Part shown: positions 31,122 to 39,965 of the stretch, one piece after another
Numbering within the stretch: the first letter of the stretch is position 1
Layout of the letters: the number at the start of each line of letters is the position of its first letter
Source of the DNA: Maricaulis sp048270265
GTDB lineage: Bacteria > Pseudomonadota > Alphaproteobacteria > Caulobacterales > Maricaulaceae
NCBI RefSeq assembly: GCF_048270265.1
Contig: NZ_JBLWTD010000009.1
Location: 42,980 to 106,979 of the forward strand
Direction of reading: 5' to 3'
Length of the DNA: 64,000 nucleotides
Program-made: the position numbers and the translations under genes
The notes under the pieces: model-generated
What the model was told of the DNA's origin: nothing
The model's input: the letters and a program-made list of their open reading frames with translations, nothing else
Database searches by the model: none

Positions 31122-31592
31122 TTACTCACGATGATAGGGCGTGCCGGCGAGAATCGAGACGGCACGGTAGATTTGCTCTGCCAGCATGACCCGCACAAGC
31201 TTGTGCGGCCATACCGCCGGACCGAAGGCCAGCATCAGGTCGGGCCGGGGCAGGACCTCATGGTCATGCCCGTCTGCCCCGCCGATCGCAAACACGACCT
31301 CGCGGCAGCCAGCATCACGCCATTCGCCCAGCTTGCGGGCGAGATCGGGCGATTTGAAGGCCTTGCCGCGCTCGTCGAGCAGCACGAATTTGACGTCCCC
31401 GCCCAGGCTTTCCGCGAGGGCGCGGCTCTCATCCGCCTGTGTCTTGAGGCTGCGATTGTCGATCTGGGTTTCGGTGAGCGGGCCCAGACCGATGGCCCGG
31501 CCCGCGATTGAGCACCGGTTGGTGTAGTCATCGACGAGCTCGCGCTCCGGGCCGGAGCGTACACGCCCGATGGCTGCGATGCGGAGCTTCAC
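31122..31592 (-). CDS. rlmH: 23S rRNA (pseudouridine1915-N3)-methyltransferase
   Basis: 156 residues, the expected length. SPOUT methyltransferase acting on helix 69 of 23S rRNA in the 70S ribosome. Family features: LLDERGKAFKSPDLA, VFAIGGADGHD, and the trefoil-knot C-terminus WPHKLVRVMLAEQIYRA with final YHRE. It directly follows rsfS, a conserved ribosome-related pair. Confidence 0.95.
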   Translation of the reverse strand: MKLRIAAIGRVRSGPERELVDDYTNRCSIAGRAIGLGPLTETQIDNRSLKTQADESRALAESLGGDVKFVLLDERGKAFKSPDLARKLGEWRDAGCREVVFAIGGADGHDHEVLPRPDLMLAFGPAVWPHKLVRVMLAEQIYRAVSILAGTPYHRE

Positions 31593-31937
31593 CTAGACGG
31601 CCGGCTGGTCCGGTGATGTCGGGGTTTCCGGATCGACGGACCACATTTTTTCCAGATTGTAGAAGCTGCGGACTTCCGGGCGGAACAGATGGATGACGAT
31701 ATCGCCCGCATCGATCAGCACCCAGTCACAGGTCTGCAATCCCTCGATGCGTGTCTTGACGCGTCCGGTTTCCTTCAGGGTATCAATCAGATGATTGGCG
31801 ATGGCGCTGACGTGGCGCGAAGACCGACCCGAGGCGATGATCATGATGTCGGTAACCGAGGACTTGCCGCGAAGATCGATCGCAACAACGTCTTCAGCCT
31901 TGTCGTCATCGAGAGTCTCGAGGATGAGCGCTTCCAT
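31593..31937 (-). CDS. rsfS: Ribosomal silencing factor
   Basis: At least 114 residues from ATG 31937 (MEALILETLDDDKAEDVVAID). Binds L14 and blocks subunit joining in stationary phase. Typical motifs: SVTDIMIIASGRSSRHVSAI, LQTCDWVLIDAGDIVIHLF and FYNLEKMW. The start is uncertain: the residues just upstream (VIGEDGPLEE) look coding, and the only earlier standard start in a reasonable place is TTG 32042, so the protein may be ~35 residues longer. The frame upstream of 32042 opposes nothing family-like and runs into egtD. Confidence 0.88.
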   Translation of the reverse strand: MEALILETLDDDKAEDVVAIDLRGKSSVTDIMIIASGRSSRHVSAIANHLIDTLKETGRVKTRIEGLQTCDWVLIDAGDIVIHLFRPEVRSFYNLEKMWSVDPETPTSPDQPAV

Positions 31938-32064
31938 TTCCTCGAGGGGACCGTCTTCTCCGATGACCCGGACGGCAGCTGCCGTTTCTTCCTTGGTCCG
32001 GCGCGATGTTTCCGTAGACAGGGCGGGTGTCCTTTCTGACAACCAATACAATTTTGTGCCTATA

Positions 32065-33069
32065 TCACGCTTTCGCGTTTGGTTCGAGCCAATGCAGCGA
32101 GAAGAGTTCAGCTGGGTCGGACCAGCTCCTGAGAACGTCAAAACCTGCCGAGCGCGCCAGCGTCTGAAAACTCTCAGGCGTGAACTTGTGCGAATTCTCG
32201 GTGTGGATCCGCTCCCCCCTGGCCAGCGAGAAGGCCTGTCCACCCACTTCGAACTTCTGCGGTTCCAATGCTTCGAGATGCATTTCGATGCGGGACTTGT
32301 CCGCATTCCAGACCGACACATGCTTCAGCTGTGACGGGTCTAGCGTGCCCTTGAGCTCGGCATTGATGCGGTCGACCAGGTTGAGGTTGAAGGCGGCGGT
32401 GACGCCCTGGGCGTCGTCATAGGCCGCTTCCAGGGTAGCCGGTGATTTCACGCGGTCGGCACCGATCAGGATGGCATCGCCCGCGCGCATGCCCTGCCGG
32501 AAGCCGGCCAGCACGTCTCGCGCGGCATCGGGCTCGAAATTGCCGATCGTCGAGCCGGGAAAGAACAGGATCCGCCGGCCCTGCGGCAGTGGCAGATGGT
32601 CCAGCGACAGTCCGGTGGTGAAGTCGGCACATATGGCACCCGTATGCAGATCGGGATAATCGCGCGCCAGCTCCTCGCAGGCCGCGATGAGATGCTCGCC
32701 GGAAATATCCAGCCCGACATAGCCGGCCGGACTGTCGAGCGCGTCGAGAAGCTTGCGGATCTTCACGCTTGAACCCGAGCCTGGTTCGATGACAACGGCG
32801 CCGGGCCCGGCGAGGTCGGCCAGTTCGGGCCCGATCCGGTCGAGCAGGGCCAGCTCGGTCCGCGTCACATAATATTCCGGAAGCCCGGTGATCTGGTCGA
32901 ACAGGGCCGAGCCGGCGGCATCATAGAAATAGACCGGCGGGATGGATTTGGGTGTCGCAGCCAGGCCCGTCAGGACATCGCGCAGAAAATCCCCGGCGGG
33001 CGGGTGCTGGTCGTCGAAGAAATCCAGCGCGGCATGAACCGGAGATTGGCCGAGGGTGAGATCGGTCAT
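32065..33069 (-). CDS. egtD: Histidine N-alpha-methyltransferase (EgtD family)
   Basis: 334 residues from ATG 33069 (MTDLTLGQSPV), with AGGA in range; the frame extends to 33165 without similarity. The family trimethylates histidine to hercynine with S-adenosylmethionine, the first step of ergothioneine synthesis. Visible: YFYDAAGSALFDQITGLPEYY, SAM-binding VIEPGSGSSVKIRKLLDAL, GSTIGNFEP, and the C-terminal FTPESFQTLARSAGFD. No egtB or other ergothioneine gene lies in the window, so the later steps must be elsewhere or absent. Confidence 0.88.
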   Translation of the reverse strand: MTDLTLGQSPVHAALDFFDDQHPPAGDFLRDVLTGLAATPKSIPPVYFYDAAGSALFDQITGLPEYYVTRTELALLDRIGPELADLAGPGAVVIEPGSGSSVKIRKLLDALDSPAGYVGLDISGEHLIAACEELARDYPDLHTGAICADFTTGLSLDHLPLPQGRRILFFPGSTIGNFEPDAARDVLAGFRQGMRAGDAILIGADRVKSPATLEAAYDDAQGVTAAFNLNLVDRINAELKGTLDPSQLKHVSVWNADKSRIEMHLEALEPQKFEVGGQAFSLARGERIHTENSHKFTPESFQTLARSAGFDVLRSWSDPAELFSLHWLEPNAKA

Positions 33070-33101
33070 GATGAGGTCCTGCCTGCTTCGAATTGGAGGT
33101 T

Positions 33102-33731
33102 TCAGCTTCGCGCGCGCAGCGCCGTCGAGGAATGCCAGTCTAACGGTTCTATCAGATAGGTCCACGCCGGCGCCTTTTTCAGGGGCAGCTGGGCGAGACC
33201 CTGTTCACGAATCCTTGAGTGCGCATACATCCGCACGACCGGAGCGAGGCGGGCGCGGACCGCGTCGTGCGGGCGCGAGACCACCGCGATCGGAATCGAT
33301 TCGAATATCTCGCGCCACTGGCCCCAGCGATGAAAGCTCTTGAGATTGTCGGCGCCCATCAGCCAGACAAAGTGAACGCCGGGATAGAGCCGGTTGAGGG
33401 CGCGTACCAGATCAATCGTGCGATTGCAGCCCAGCCGCGACTCGAAATCGCTGATCACCATGCCGGGCCGGTCGGCCAGGGCCGATACGGCAGCCATGCG
33501 GGTCTCCAGATCGTCAGCCTGGCGTTGCTTGAGCGGGTTCTGCGGCGAGACCAGCCACCAGACCCGGTCGAGCCCCAGCCGCCGTTTGGCGGCCTCGGCG
33601 ACATGGAGGTGTCCCTTGTGTGGCGGATCGAAACTGCCGCCAAACAGGCCGATTTTCATTCCGCGGGCCAGCGCCTCACTGCGCAAGGGCCGGCCGGCCC
33701 TCGGCGCGCTGATCAGGCGGCCGTGTGCCAT
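33102..33731 (-). CDS. nadD: Nicotinate-nucleotide adenylyltransferase
   Basis: 209 residues if started at ATG 33731 (MAHGRLISAP); the shorter ATG 33659 start (MKIGLFGGSFDPPHKGH) is equally possible. Makes deamido-NAD from nicotinate mononucleotide and ATP. Contains GGSFDPPHKGH with the nucleotidyltransferase H-x-G-H, WLVSPQNPLK, LMGADNLKSFHRW and the C-terminal SSTALRAR. Together with proB, obgE and rsfS/rlmH it forms a conserved neighbourhood. Confidence 0.92.
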   Translation of the reverse strand: MAHGRLISAPRAGRPLRSEALARGMKIGLFGGSFDPPHKGHLHVAEAAKRRLGLDRVWWLVSPQNPLKQRQADDLETRMAAVSALADRPGMVISDFESRLGCNRTIDLVRALNRLYPGVHFVWLMGADNLKSFHRWGQWREIFESIPIAVVSRPHDAVRARLAPVVRMYAHSRIREQGLAQLPLKKAPAWTYLIEPLDWHSSTALRARS

Positions 33732-33747
33732 GGGGCTGGACCGGCGC

Positions 33748-34878
33748 TCAGCCACGGGCGCCGCCGCCTGGAGTGGCGAGCACGATATCGTCGGCATGGA
33801 CCAGCGCTGCAGCGCGGCGATAGCCCAGCAGCGCTTCGACTTCGCTGCTCTTGCAGCCGCAAATCCGGCGTGCCTCGCTGGCGTTATAACCGCTGACCCC
33901 GCGCGCGATCGCCGCGCCGTCCGGCCCGGTAATGCGCACTGCGTCGCCGCGTTCGAAATGACCCTCGATGGCGATGGTGCCGACGGGCAGCAGCGATTTG
34001 CCAGCCTGCAGCGCTGACGCGGCGCCGGCATCGATGCGGATTTCACCATTCGGGCTGTGAGCGCCTGCGATCCAGGCGGCACGGGCGCTGACGGCTGATC
34101 CGGTCGGGTGGAACCAGCTGCCACATTCCTGCTGCGCCAGTCCCAGGACGGGCCGGGCGGCGGCGCCGGGCCCGATGGCTGTCGCGCAGCCCGAGGCGGT
34201 GGCGATCTCGGCGGCCAGGATCTTCGAGCGCATACCGCCCGTGCCGACACCGGTCTCGGTATTGGCACCGCCGGCCATGGCATGGATCGCGGCGTCTATG
34301 CGTTCGATCTCGCCGATCCGGCGCGCACCGGGATGGGTGCGCGGATCATGGTCGAACAGACCGTCGATATCCGAGAGCAGGACGAGAAGGTCCGCCCCGA
34401 TCAATTGCGCGACCCGGGCTGCGAGCCGGTCATTATCGCCATAGCGGATTTCATCCGTGGCGATGGTGTCATTCTCATTGACCACCGGCACGGCGCCGAG
34501 ATCGAGCAGGGTGTTCAGCGTCGCGCGGGCATTGAGCCAGTGGCGGCGCGATTCGGTGACGTCGAGGGTGAGCAGGGCCTGCGCCGTGGGGCGGCCATGG
34601 CGGGCAAAGGCGCGCTCCCACTCACCGATCAGCACGGGCTGTCCGGCCGCGGCGGCGGCCTGCTTCTGTTCCAGGGTCAGCGAGCCGGCGCCGAGGCCCA
34701 GCCGCGGGCGGCCGAGGGCGACGGCACCGGAGGAGACCAGCACGACACGCCTGTTCTGCCCGGCCAGCGACGCGATATCGTCTGCGATCGCGTCAATGAC
34801 GGACGGTCCTGACTGCAGCAGGCTCGATCCGACCTTGACCACGATGCAGCGGGCCGCGTCGAAGCCGGGGCGTGTCAC
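33748..34878 (-). CDS. proB: Glutamate 5-kinase
   Basis: 376 residues from GTG 34878, whose GTGA overlaps the obgE stop by 4 bp; this gives the standard ProB length. Phosphorylates glutamate for proline synthesis. N-terminal amino-acid-kinase domain (IVVKVGSSLL, VLVSSGAVALGRPRLGL, VPVVNENDTIATDEIRYGDND, LLSDIDGLF, GTGGMRSKI) and C-terminal PUA domain (~275-370). The partner proA is not in the window. Confidence 0.95.
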   Translation of the reverse strand: MTRPGFDAARCIVVKVGSSLLQSGPSVIDAIADDIASLAGQNRRVVLVSSGAVALGRPRLGLGAGSLTLEQKQAAAAAGQPVLIGEWERAFARHGRPTAQALLTLDVTESRRHWLNARATLNTLLDLGAVPVVNENDTIATDEIRYGDNDRLAARVAQLIGADLLVLLSDIDGLFDHDPRTHPGARRIGEIERIDAAIHAMAGGANTETGVGTGGMRSKILAAEIATASGCATAIGPGAAARPVLGLAQQECGSWFHPTGSAVSARAAWIAGAHSPNGEIRIDAGAASALQAGKSLLPVGTIAIEGHFERGDAVRITGPDGAAIARGVSGYNASEARRICGCKSSEVEALLGYRRAAALVHADDIVLATPGGGARG

Positions 34879-35909
34879 GGGGTCCAGCCTTCCTCGTCGG
34901 GTTCGGCAACGCCGGCACGGACCTGCTGGACGATACGCCAGGCTTCCGAACACAGCCGCTTCACGCCGTCACCGGAGACGCCGGACAGGCGCATGACCTT
35001 CTTGCCGGTCGCCTCCTCGAGCAGTTTCGCCTTGGCCTCGACTTCCTCTTCGGGAATGGCGTCGATCTTGTTCAGCGCGAGGATTTCGCGCTTTTCAGTA
35101 ATGCCGCCGCCATAGGCCGCCAGCTCGTTGCGCACCGTATGATAGGCCACGACCGGATCGTCCTGCGTGCCGTCGATCAGATGGATGATCGAGGCGCAGC
35201 GTTCGATATGGCCGAGGAAACGGTCGCCAATGCCGGCACCCTCATGCGCGCCTTCGATCAGGCCGGGAATGTCGGCCACGATAAAGCGCGAGCCCGGGCC
35301 CAGATCGACGACGCCGAGATTGGGATAGAGCGTGGTGAAGGGATAGGCGGCGATCTTCGGATTCGCCTTGGAGACGACACTGAGGAAGGTCGACTTGCCG
35401 GCATTGGGCAGACCGACCAGGCCGACATCGGCGATCAGTTTCAGGCGCAGCCAGACCCAGCGTTCCTCGCCCGGCCAGCCGGGGGTGGATTTGCGCGGGG
35501 CGCGATTGGTCGCCGACTTGAAGCGGGCATTGCCCTGGCCGCCATCGCCGCCACGCGCCAGCAAGACGCGCTGGCCCAGCTCGGTCATGTCGGCGAGGAC
35601 TTCTTCCTTGTCCTCATCGAGGATTTGCGTCCCGACCGGAACCTGCAGGATGACGTCTTCGCCGCCCTTGCCCGAACGGTCGCGGCCATGGCCATGACCC
35701 CCGGTATCGCCCTTGAAGTGCTGCCGGTAGCGATAGTCGATCAGGGTGTTGAGACCCTCCACGGCTTCGGCCCAGACATCCCCGCCCTTGCCACCATCGC
35801 CGCCATCGGGGCCACCGAATTCGACAAAGGCTTCGCGCCGGAAGGACATACACCCCGCCCCGCCATTGCCGGAACGGACATAAACTTTAGCCTGGTCGAG
35901 GAATTTCAT
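34875..35909 (-). CDS. obgE: GTPase ObgE/CgtA
   Basis: 344 residues. Essential ribosome-assembly GTPase. Glycine-rich OBG fold (VYVRSGNGGAGCMSFRREAF, GGPDGGDGGKGG) at 1-158, then a G domain with GLPNAGKSTFLS, DIPGLIEGA, and NKID. The C-terminal OCT extension seen in some species is short here. It lies downstream of a likely promoter with a 9-bp dyad. Confidence 0.96.
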   Translation of the reverse strand: MKFLDQAKVYVRSGNGGAGCMSFRREAFVEFGGPDGGDGGKGGDVWAEAVEGLNTLIDYRYRQHFKGDTGGHGHGRDRSGKGGEDVILQVPVGTQILDEDKEEVLADMTELGQRVLLARGGDGGQGNARFKSATNRAPRKSTPGWPGEERWVWLRLKLIADVGLVGLPNAGKSTFLSVVSKANPKIAAYPFTTLYPNLGVVDLGPGSRFIVADIPGLIEGAHEGAGIGDRFLGHIERCASIIHLIDGTQDDPVVAYHTVRNELAAYGGGITEKREILALNKIDAIPEEEVEAKAKLLEEATGKKVMRLSGVSGDGVKRLCSEAWRIVQQVRAGVAEPDEEGWTP

Positions 35910-35934
35910 CGGACAATCTCTATTGTGTGCGCCC

Positions 35935-35962
35935 CTTATACCGGTTTCCCCGGTATAAATAA
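35935..35962 (-). promoter_or_regulatory. Candidate obgE promoter containing a perfect dyad
   Basis: On the minus strand TTATTT (35962-35957) and TATAAG (35940-35935) are 16 bp apart and ~26 bp before the obgE start. Between and overlapping them is a perfect inverted repeat TTATACCGG/CCGGTATAA (35936-35944 with 35950-35958), so a bound regulator or RNA hairpin could cover the promoter. Confidence 0.4.
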
Positions 35963-35990
35963 GCGTTTCTCGTCATTGCCGCGCCCGGCC

Positions 35991-36545
35991 TCAGGCCGCC
36001 GCCAGATCCAGTTTCATATCCAGGCAATTGGCGCGAGCCAGCCGACCGAGACAGAATTGCTCGCAGGCCTCGCCCGTATAGCGAAAGCCGAGCTTTTCCA
36101 GTACCCGGCCGGACGCCGGATTGTCGTCATAATGGCCGGCTGTGACGGCCTGTGCCGCCAGTTCGTCGCGGGCATAATCGATCAGGGCCTGCCCGGCCTC
36201 GGTGGCCAGGCCGCGCCCCCAGAAAGGCTTGGCGATCCAGTAGCCGATTTCCCAATCCGCCTCGGGCGAGCGCTTGAAAACCCCCGCCATGCCGCACATT
36301 TCGCCGCCATCCACGTCGCGCGTCTGGAGGATCAGGTGGCGGTTGGCGGTCTTGTCCCAGCCGGCCAGGCGCATCAGCACCCACATTTCCGCTGCCGGCT
36401 CCGGATAGGGATGCGGGATCAGCATCGTCATTTTCGCAATATCGTAATCGCCGGCATAGCGGGCGATGTCCGGCGCATCGCTCATCTCTGGCGGGCGCAG
36501 CAGCAATCTCGTCGTTTCGATCCGCGGACCCATCATGGTCTCCAT
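35991..36545 (-). CDS. GNAT-family N-acetyltransferase (RimJ/RimL type)
   Basis: 184 residues from ATG 36545; ATG 36536 or 36533 are close alternatives. Features: IETTRLLLRPPEMSDAPDIA, VFKRSPEADWEIGYWIAKPFWGRGLATEAG with the acetyl-CoA loop, and NPASGRVLEKLGFRYTG. Substrate unknown. It sits between obgE and rpmA on the same strand but downstream of the rpmA terminator. Confidence 0.82.
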   Translation of the reverse strand: METMMGPRIETTRLLLRPPEMSDAPDIARYAGDYDIAKMTMLIPHPYPEPAAEMWVLMRLAGWDKTANRHLILQTRDVDGGEMCGMAGVFKRSPEADWEIGYWIAKPFWGRGLATEAGQALIDYARDELAAQAVTAGHYDDNPASGRVLEKLGFRYTGEACEQFCLGRLARANCLDMKLDLAAA

Positions 36546-36560
36546 TGGGTTGCGGGGAGG

Positions 36561-36594
36561 CAAACAAAAGGGGAGACGGTGACCCGTCTCCCCT
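36561..36594 (-). terminator. Rho-independent terminator of rplU-rpmA
   Basis: On the minus strand AGGGGAGACGG pairs perfectly with CCGTCTCCCCT around a 4-nt loop and is followed by TTTGTTTG. It ends the rplU-rpmA unit 64 bp after the rpmA stop. Confidence 0.88.
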
Positions 36595-36657
36595 GATGCG
36601 CGATTGCGCTGTCGAGCCCCGCTGGTAACAGCGAACGGCTCGATATGTGCGAACCGT

Positions 36658-36927
36658 TTATTCAGCGGCGTCTGCCATCGGCTGAACCGATACATAGGCC
36701 TTGTTGTTGGCTTTCTTGGCGAAAACCACACGGCCTTCGGTAAGTGCAAAGAGGGTATGATCCTTGCCCATGCCGACATTGGCACCCGGATTCACCTTGG
36801 TGCCGCGCTGACGCATAATGATGTTGCCCGGAATGACGACCTGGCCACCGAACTTCTTGACGCCAAGGCGGCGACCAGCGGAGTCGCGACCGTTACGGGA
36901 TGAACCGCCTGCTTTTTTGTGAGCCAT
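36658..36927 (-). CDS. rpmA: 50S ribosomal protein L27
   Basis: 89 residues. Sequence MAHKKAGGSSRNGRDSAGRR and GQVVIPGNIIMRQRGTKVNPG are diagnostic. It reaches the peptidyl-transferase centre. No Firmicutes-type propeptide. Three bases separate it from the rplU stop. Confidence 0.98.
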   Translation of the reverse strand: MAHKKAGGSSRNGRDSAGRRLGVKKFGGQVVIPGNIIMRQRGTKVNPGANVGMGKDHTLFALTEGRVVFAKKANNKAYVSVQPMADAAE

Positions 36928-36930
36928 TGA

Positions 36931-37620
36931 TTAGCCCTCCGTTCCTTGAGCGAGCGTCTTGGCTTGCTCGATCCAACCTTCACGTTCGATCCGGCCTTTG
37001 AAGCTCAGCTTTTCGCCGAACTCTTCAACATCAGCCGGGGTCCAGGCTGCGATCTGTGCGAAGGTGGTGATGCCTTCAGCGTGCAGCTTCTTTTCCAGGG
37101 CAGGGCCAACGCCGGAGAGGACCTTGAGGTCATCCGCGGCGGCTTTCTTTGGTGCAGCGGCCTTCTTGGCAGCAGCAGGCTTGGCTTCGGCCTTCGGCGC
37201 AGCGGCCTTCTTCGGCGCTGCAGCCTTGGCTTTCGGAGCAGCCTTTGGAGCCTCGGCTTCGGCCGGGGCCGCAGTCGTGGTCTTCAGGGCTGTCTTGGCC
37301 TTGGCGCCTGGCATCACGATTTCGGCGATGCGCACAACCGTGCCCCACTGGCGGTGGCCCTGGGTACGGCGGTAATTCTTGCGGCGGCGCTTCTTGAAGA
37401 CAATGATCTTGCGGGCGCGGTTGGTGTCGAGCAGTTCGCCGATCACCTGGGCACCATCAACCACCGGCGAACCGACGGTCACGCCTTCATCACTGCCCAG
37501 CATCAGCACATCACCAAGCGACAGGGTGTCACCAGGCTGGCCTTCGAGCTTCTCGATACGAATTTCGTCGCCGGCTGCAACGCGGTACTGCTTACCGCCG
37601 GTCTTGATCACTGCAAACAT
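36931..37620 (-). CDS. rplU: 50S ribosomal protein L21 with C-terminal helix-hairpin-helix extension
   Basis: 229 residues, about twice the usual ~103. The first ~103 residues are a normal L21 (MFAVIKTGGKQYRVAAGDEI ... KKRRRKNYRRTQGHRQWGT). Then comes an Ala/Lys/Pro-rich linker (~104-165) and a ~60-residue domain LKVLSGVGPALEKKLHAEGI ... EEFGEKLSFKGRIEREGWI that matches the small helix-hairpin-helix fold used by DNA- and RNA-binding proteins. The extension is in frame with no intervening start needed. AAAGGAAA precedes the ATG. Confidence 0.95.
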   Translation of the reverse strand: MFAVIKTGGKQYRVAAGDEIRIEKLEGQPGDTLSLGDVLMLGSDEGVTVGSPVVDGAQVIGELLDTNRARKIIVFKKRRRKNYRRTQGHRQWGTVVRIAEIVMPGAKAKTALKTTTAAPAEAEAPKAAPKAKAAAPKKAAAPKAEAKPAAAKKAAAPKKAAADDLKVLSGVGPALEKKLHAEGITTFAQIAAWTPADVEEFGEKLSFKGRIEREGWIEQAKTLAQGTEG

Positions 37621-37876
37621 GATCTCGGTTTCCTTTGTTCAGCAACGTCCTTCACCGGTTTTTCCGGCAATGGCGCGGCTCTTTTTCTTCACCCCGTATC
37701 CCCGGAGCGTTGTTTCAACAATTACCGGTCCGCGCAGCGGGCTGCACAGACAGGAGCGGGCGTTATACGCACGCCACAGGCAGAGTCAACGCTGGCAACA
37801 GCAACAAGCCTGCTGGCATTGGCAGTTTCCGCCTCTTGATTTTGTCATCGGGCTGGTACAGAAAGCGCCTCCCCGC

Positions 37877-37964
37877 GGAGAGGTGCCAGAGTGGTCGATT
37901 GGGGCGGTCTCGAAAACCGTTGAACCGCAAGGTTCCGGGGGTTCGAATCCCTCCCTCTCCGCCA
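37877..37964 (+). tRNA. tRNA-Ser (anticodon CGA)
   Basis: 88 nt with 3' CCA encoded. Acceptor stem GGAGAGG (37877-37883) pairs with CCTCTCC (37954-37960), discriminator G. Anticodon loop CTCGAAA (37909-37915) gives anticodon CGA at 37911-37913, reading UCG. The long variable arm (TTGAACCGCAAGGTT) and the TPsiC loop GGGTTCGAATCCC fit a class II serine tRNA. Confidence 0.97.
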
Positions 37965-38078
37965 TTGTCTTCCAAGACATGATCGCCCGACCCGCCCACA
38001 GCCCTGCCGCAATCGCCGCATGGCGTGTGCCTGCGCGCTGCGCTAGGTTTGGTCTGATCCCTTGTTCGAGGACCTGCC

Positions 38079-39956
38079 ATGCCATCCGCCCCCCGTTTTC
38101 ATGACGAGCCGGACGCCGTCGCCGATGCGATCATCGCCACGGTTGGCCGCAAGATCGTGCTCGCCCTGCCACTCGGACTCGGCAAGCCCAACCACATCGT
38201 CAACGCGCTGGTGGCGCGGGCCATCGCCGATCCGGGAATCGATTTGACGATCTTCACGGCCCTGACTCTGGAAACCCCGGCGCTCGGCAGCGAGCTGGAG
38301 CGGCGTTTTCTCGAGCCGGCGATGGAACGTCTGTTCGGGGCCTATCCGCCGCTGACCTATGCGGCGGCCCTGCGCGATGGCTCCCTGCCGGACAATATCC
38401 GCGTCGACGAGTTCTTCTTTCTCGCCGGACGCTGGCGCGGCGTCGCGCGGGCGCAGCAGAACTATATCTGCGCCAATTATACGGACGCGCAGCGCTATAT
38501 CCTCGACCGCGGCGTCAATGTGGTCGGCCAGCTGGTCGCGAAACAGACCGGCGAGGCGGGGCCGCTCTACAGCCTGGGCAGCAATCCCGACATCACGCCC
38601 GACCTGCTCCAGGCACGCGCCGAGGGGCGGGCGGACTTCATGTTTGTCGGCCAGGTCAATTCCCAGATGCCCTTCATGGGCGGCGCGGCGGCCGAGGTCG
38701 CGGAGTCGGAATTCGCCCATATACTCGAGAGCGACGCGACGGATTTCGAGCTCTATTCCGCGCCCAAACGGCCCGTGAGCATGGCGCAGCAGGCGGTCGG
38801 CCTGCAGGTGGCGCGTCTCGTCCCCGATGGCGGCACATTGCAGATCGGCATCGGTGCTGTCGGCGATGCCGTCGCCCAGGGCCTGATTATGCGCCATGCC
38901 CAAAACGATGCCTTCAGACCGCTCTCCGCGGCCCTGCACACCGGCGATTGCGAAGCCCTGGCCTGTGAGGACCAGCCGTTCGAGGCGGGACTCTATGGCG
39001 CCAGCGAGATGTTGACTGACGGTTTCCTGCAGCTGGAAAAGGCCGGCGTGCTCAAGCGCGAGGTCGATGGCGCGGTGGCCCATGCGGCCTTCTTCGTGGA
39101 ATGCCGCGATTTCTATACCGCCCTGCGCACCCTGCCCGAGGCACGGCGGCGGCGCTTTGCGATGTCACCGGTCAGCTTCACCAATTCGCTCTATGGCGGC
39201 GTGGAGGAGCGCCGGCGGGCGCGGGTCGATGCGCGCTTCATCAACAGCGCCATGATGGTGACCCTGCTCGGTGCGGTGGTCTCGGATGCGACCGGTGACG
39301 GCCAGGTGGTCAGCGGGGTCGGCGGCCAGTTCGACTTTGCCGAACAGGCCTTCGCCCTCGACGGCGCGCGTTTCATCATCACCATTGATGCGGTGCGCAC
39401 CAAGCGCGGCAAGACGGTCTCGAATATTGTCTGGTCCTATCCCCACACCACGATCCCGCGGCATCGGCGCGATATTGTCGTCACCGAGTACGGCATCGCC
39501 GACCTGCGCGGCAAATCCGATGCGGATGTGGTCGCCAGCCTGCTCAACATCGCCGATTCCCGCTTCCAGGACGACTTGCTCGCGACCGCCAAACAGGCCG
39601 GCAAGATCGCCGCGGATTACGAAATCCCCGCCTGCTACCGCAACAACACCCCGGAACGGATTCGCGCGACCCTGGACGGGGCCCGCAAGGCCGGCCATCT
39701 GCCCGACTTCCCCTTCGGCACCGATTTCACCCCGGTCGAGCAACGCCTGATGCCGGCGCTGGAATTGATGAGCAATGCCTCCGCCTCGGCGGTCTCGACG
39801 CTGCGTCTCGCCCTGGCCGGCGCGCTGTTGTCGCTGAAAGGCCGGACCGATGACGAGGCCCTGGCCCGCATGGCGCTCGACCGGCCTTCGGGTTTGATGG
39901 ACAGGCTGTATCGCTGGATGCTGGCCGCCGCGCTGAAACAGTCCGCCGACGGCTGA
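38079..39956 (+). CDS. Acetyl-CoA hydrolase/CoA-transferase family protein
   Basis: 625 residues from ATG 38079. N-terminal CoA-transferase-like half (KIVLALPLGLGKPNHIVNAL) and C-terminal acetyl-CoA hydrolase/transferase domain with NNTP-proximal VVTEYGIADLRGKSDADV, where the catalytic Glu of the family lies, and GGQFDFAEQAFAL. This longer subgroup is frequent in alphaproteobacteria. It may hydrolyse acyl-CoA or move CoA to another acid. No pathway neighbours constrain the substrate. Confidence 0.82.
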   Translation: MPSAPRFHDEPDAVADAIIATVGRKIVLALPLGLGKPNHIVNALVARAIADPGIDLTIFTALTLETPALGSELERRFLEPAMERLFGAYPPLTYAAALRDGSLPDNIRVDEFFFLAGRWRGVARAQQNYICANYTDAQRYILDRGVNVVGQLVAKQTGEAGPLYSLGSNPDITPDLLQARAEGRADFMFVGQVNSQMPFMGGAAAEVAESEFAHILESDATDFELYSAPKRPVSMAQQAVGLQVARLVPDGGTLQIGIGAVGDAVAQGLIMRHAQNDAFRPLSAALHTGDCEALACEDQPFEAGLYGASEMLTDGFLQLEKAGVLKREVDGAVAHAAFFVECRDFYTALRTLPEARRRRFAMSPVSFTNSLYGGVEERRRARVDARFINSAMMVTLLGAVVSDATGDGQVVSGVGGQFDFAEQAFALDGARFIITIDAVRTKRGKTVSNIVWSYPHTTIPRHRRDIVVTEYGIADLRGKSDADVVASLLNIADSRFQDDLLATAKQAGKIAADYEIPACYRNNTPERIRATLDGARKAGHLPDFPFGTDFTPVEQRLMPALELMSNASASAVSTLRLALAGALLSLKGRTDDEALARMALDRPSGLMDRLYRWMLAAALKQSADG

Positions 39957-39965
39957 TCCTCGCCG

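Noticed and set aside
37877..37964. tRNA-Ser gene as an integration site
   Set aside because: Flanking genes are ordinary and no duplicate of the tRNA 3' end was noticed nearby.
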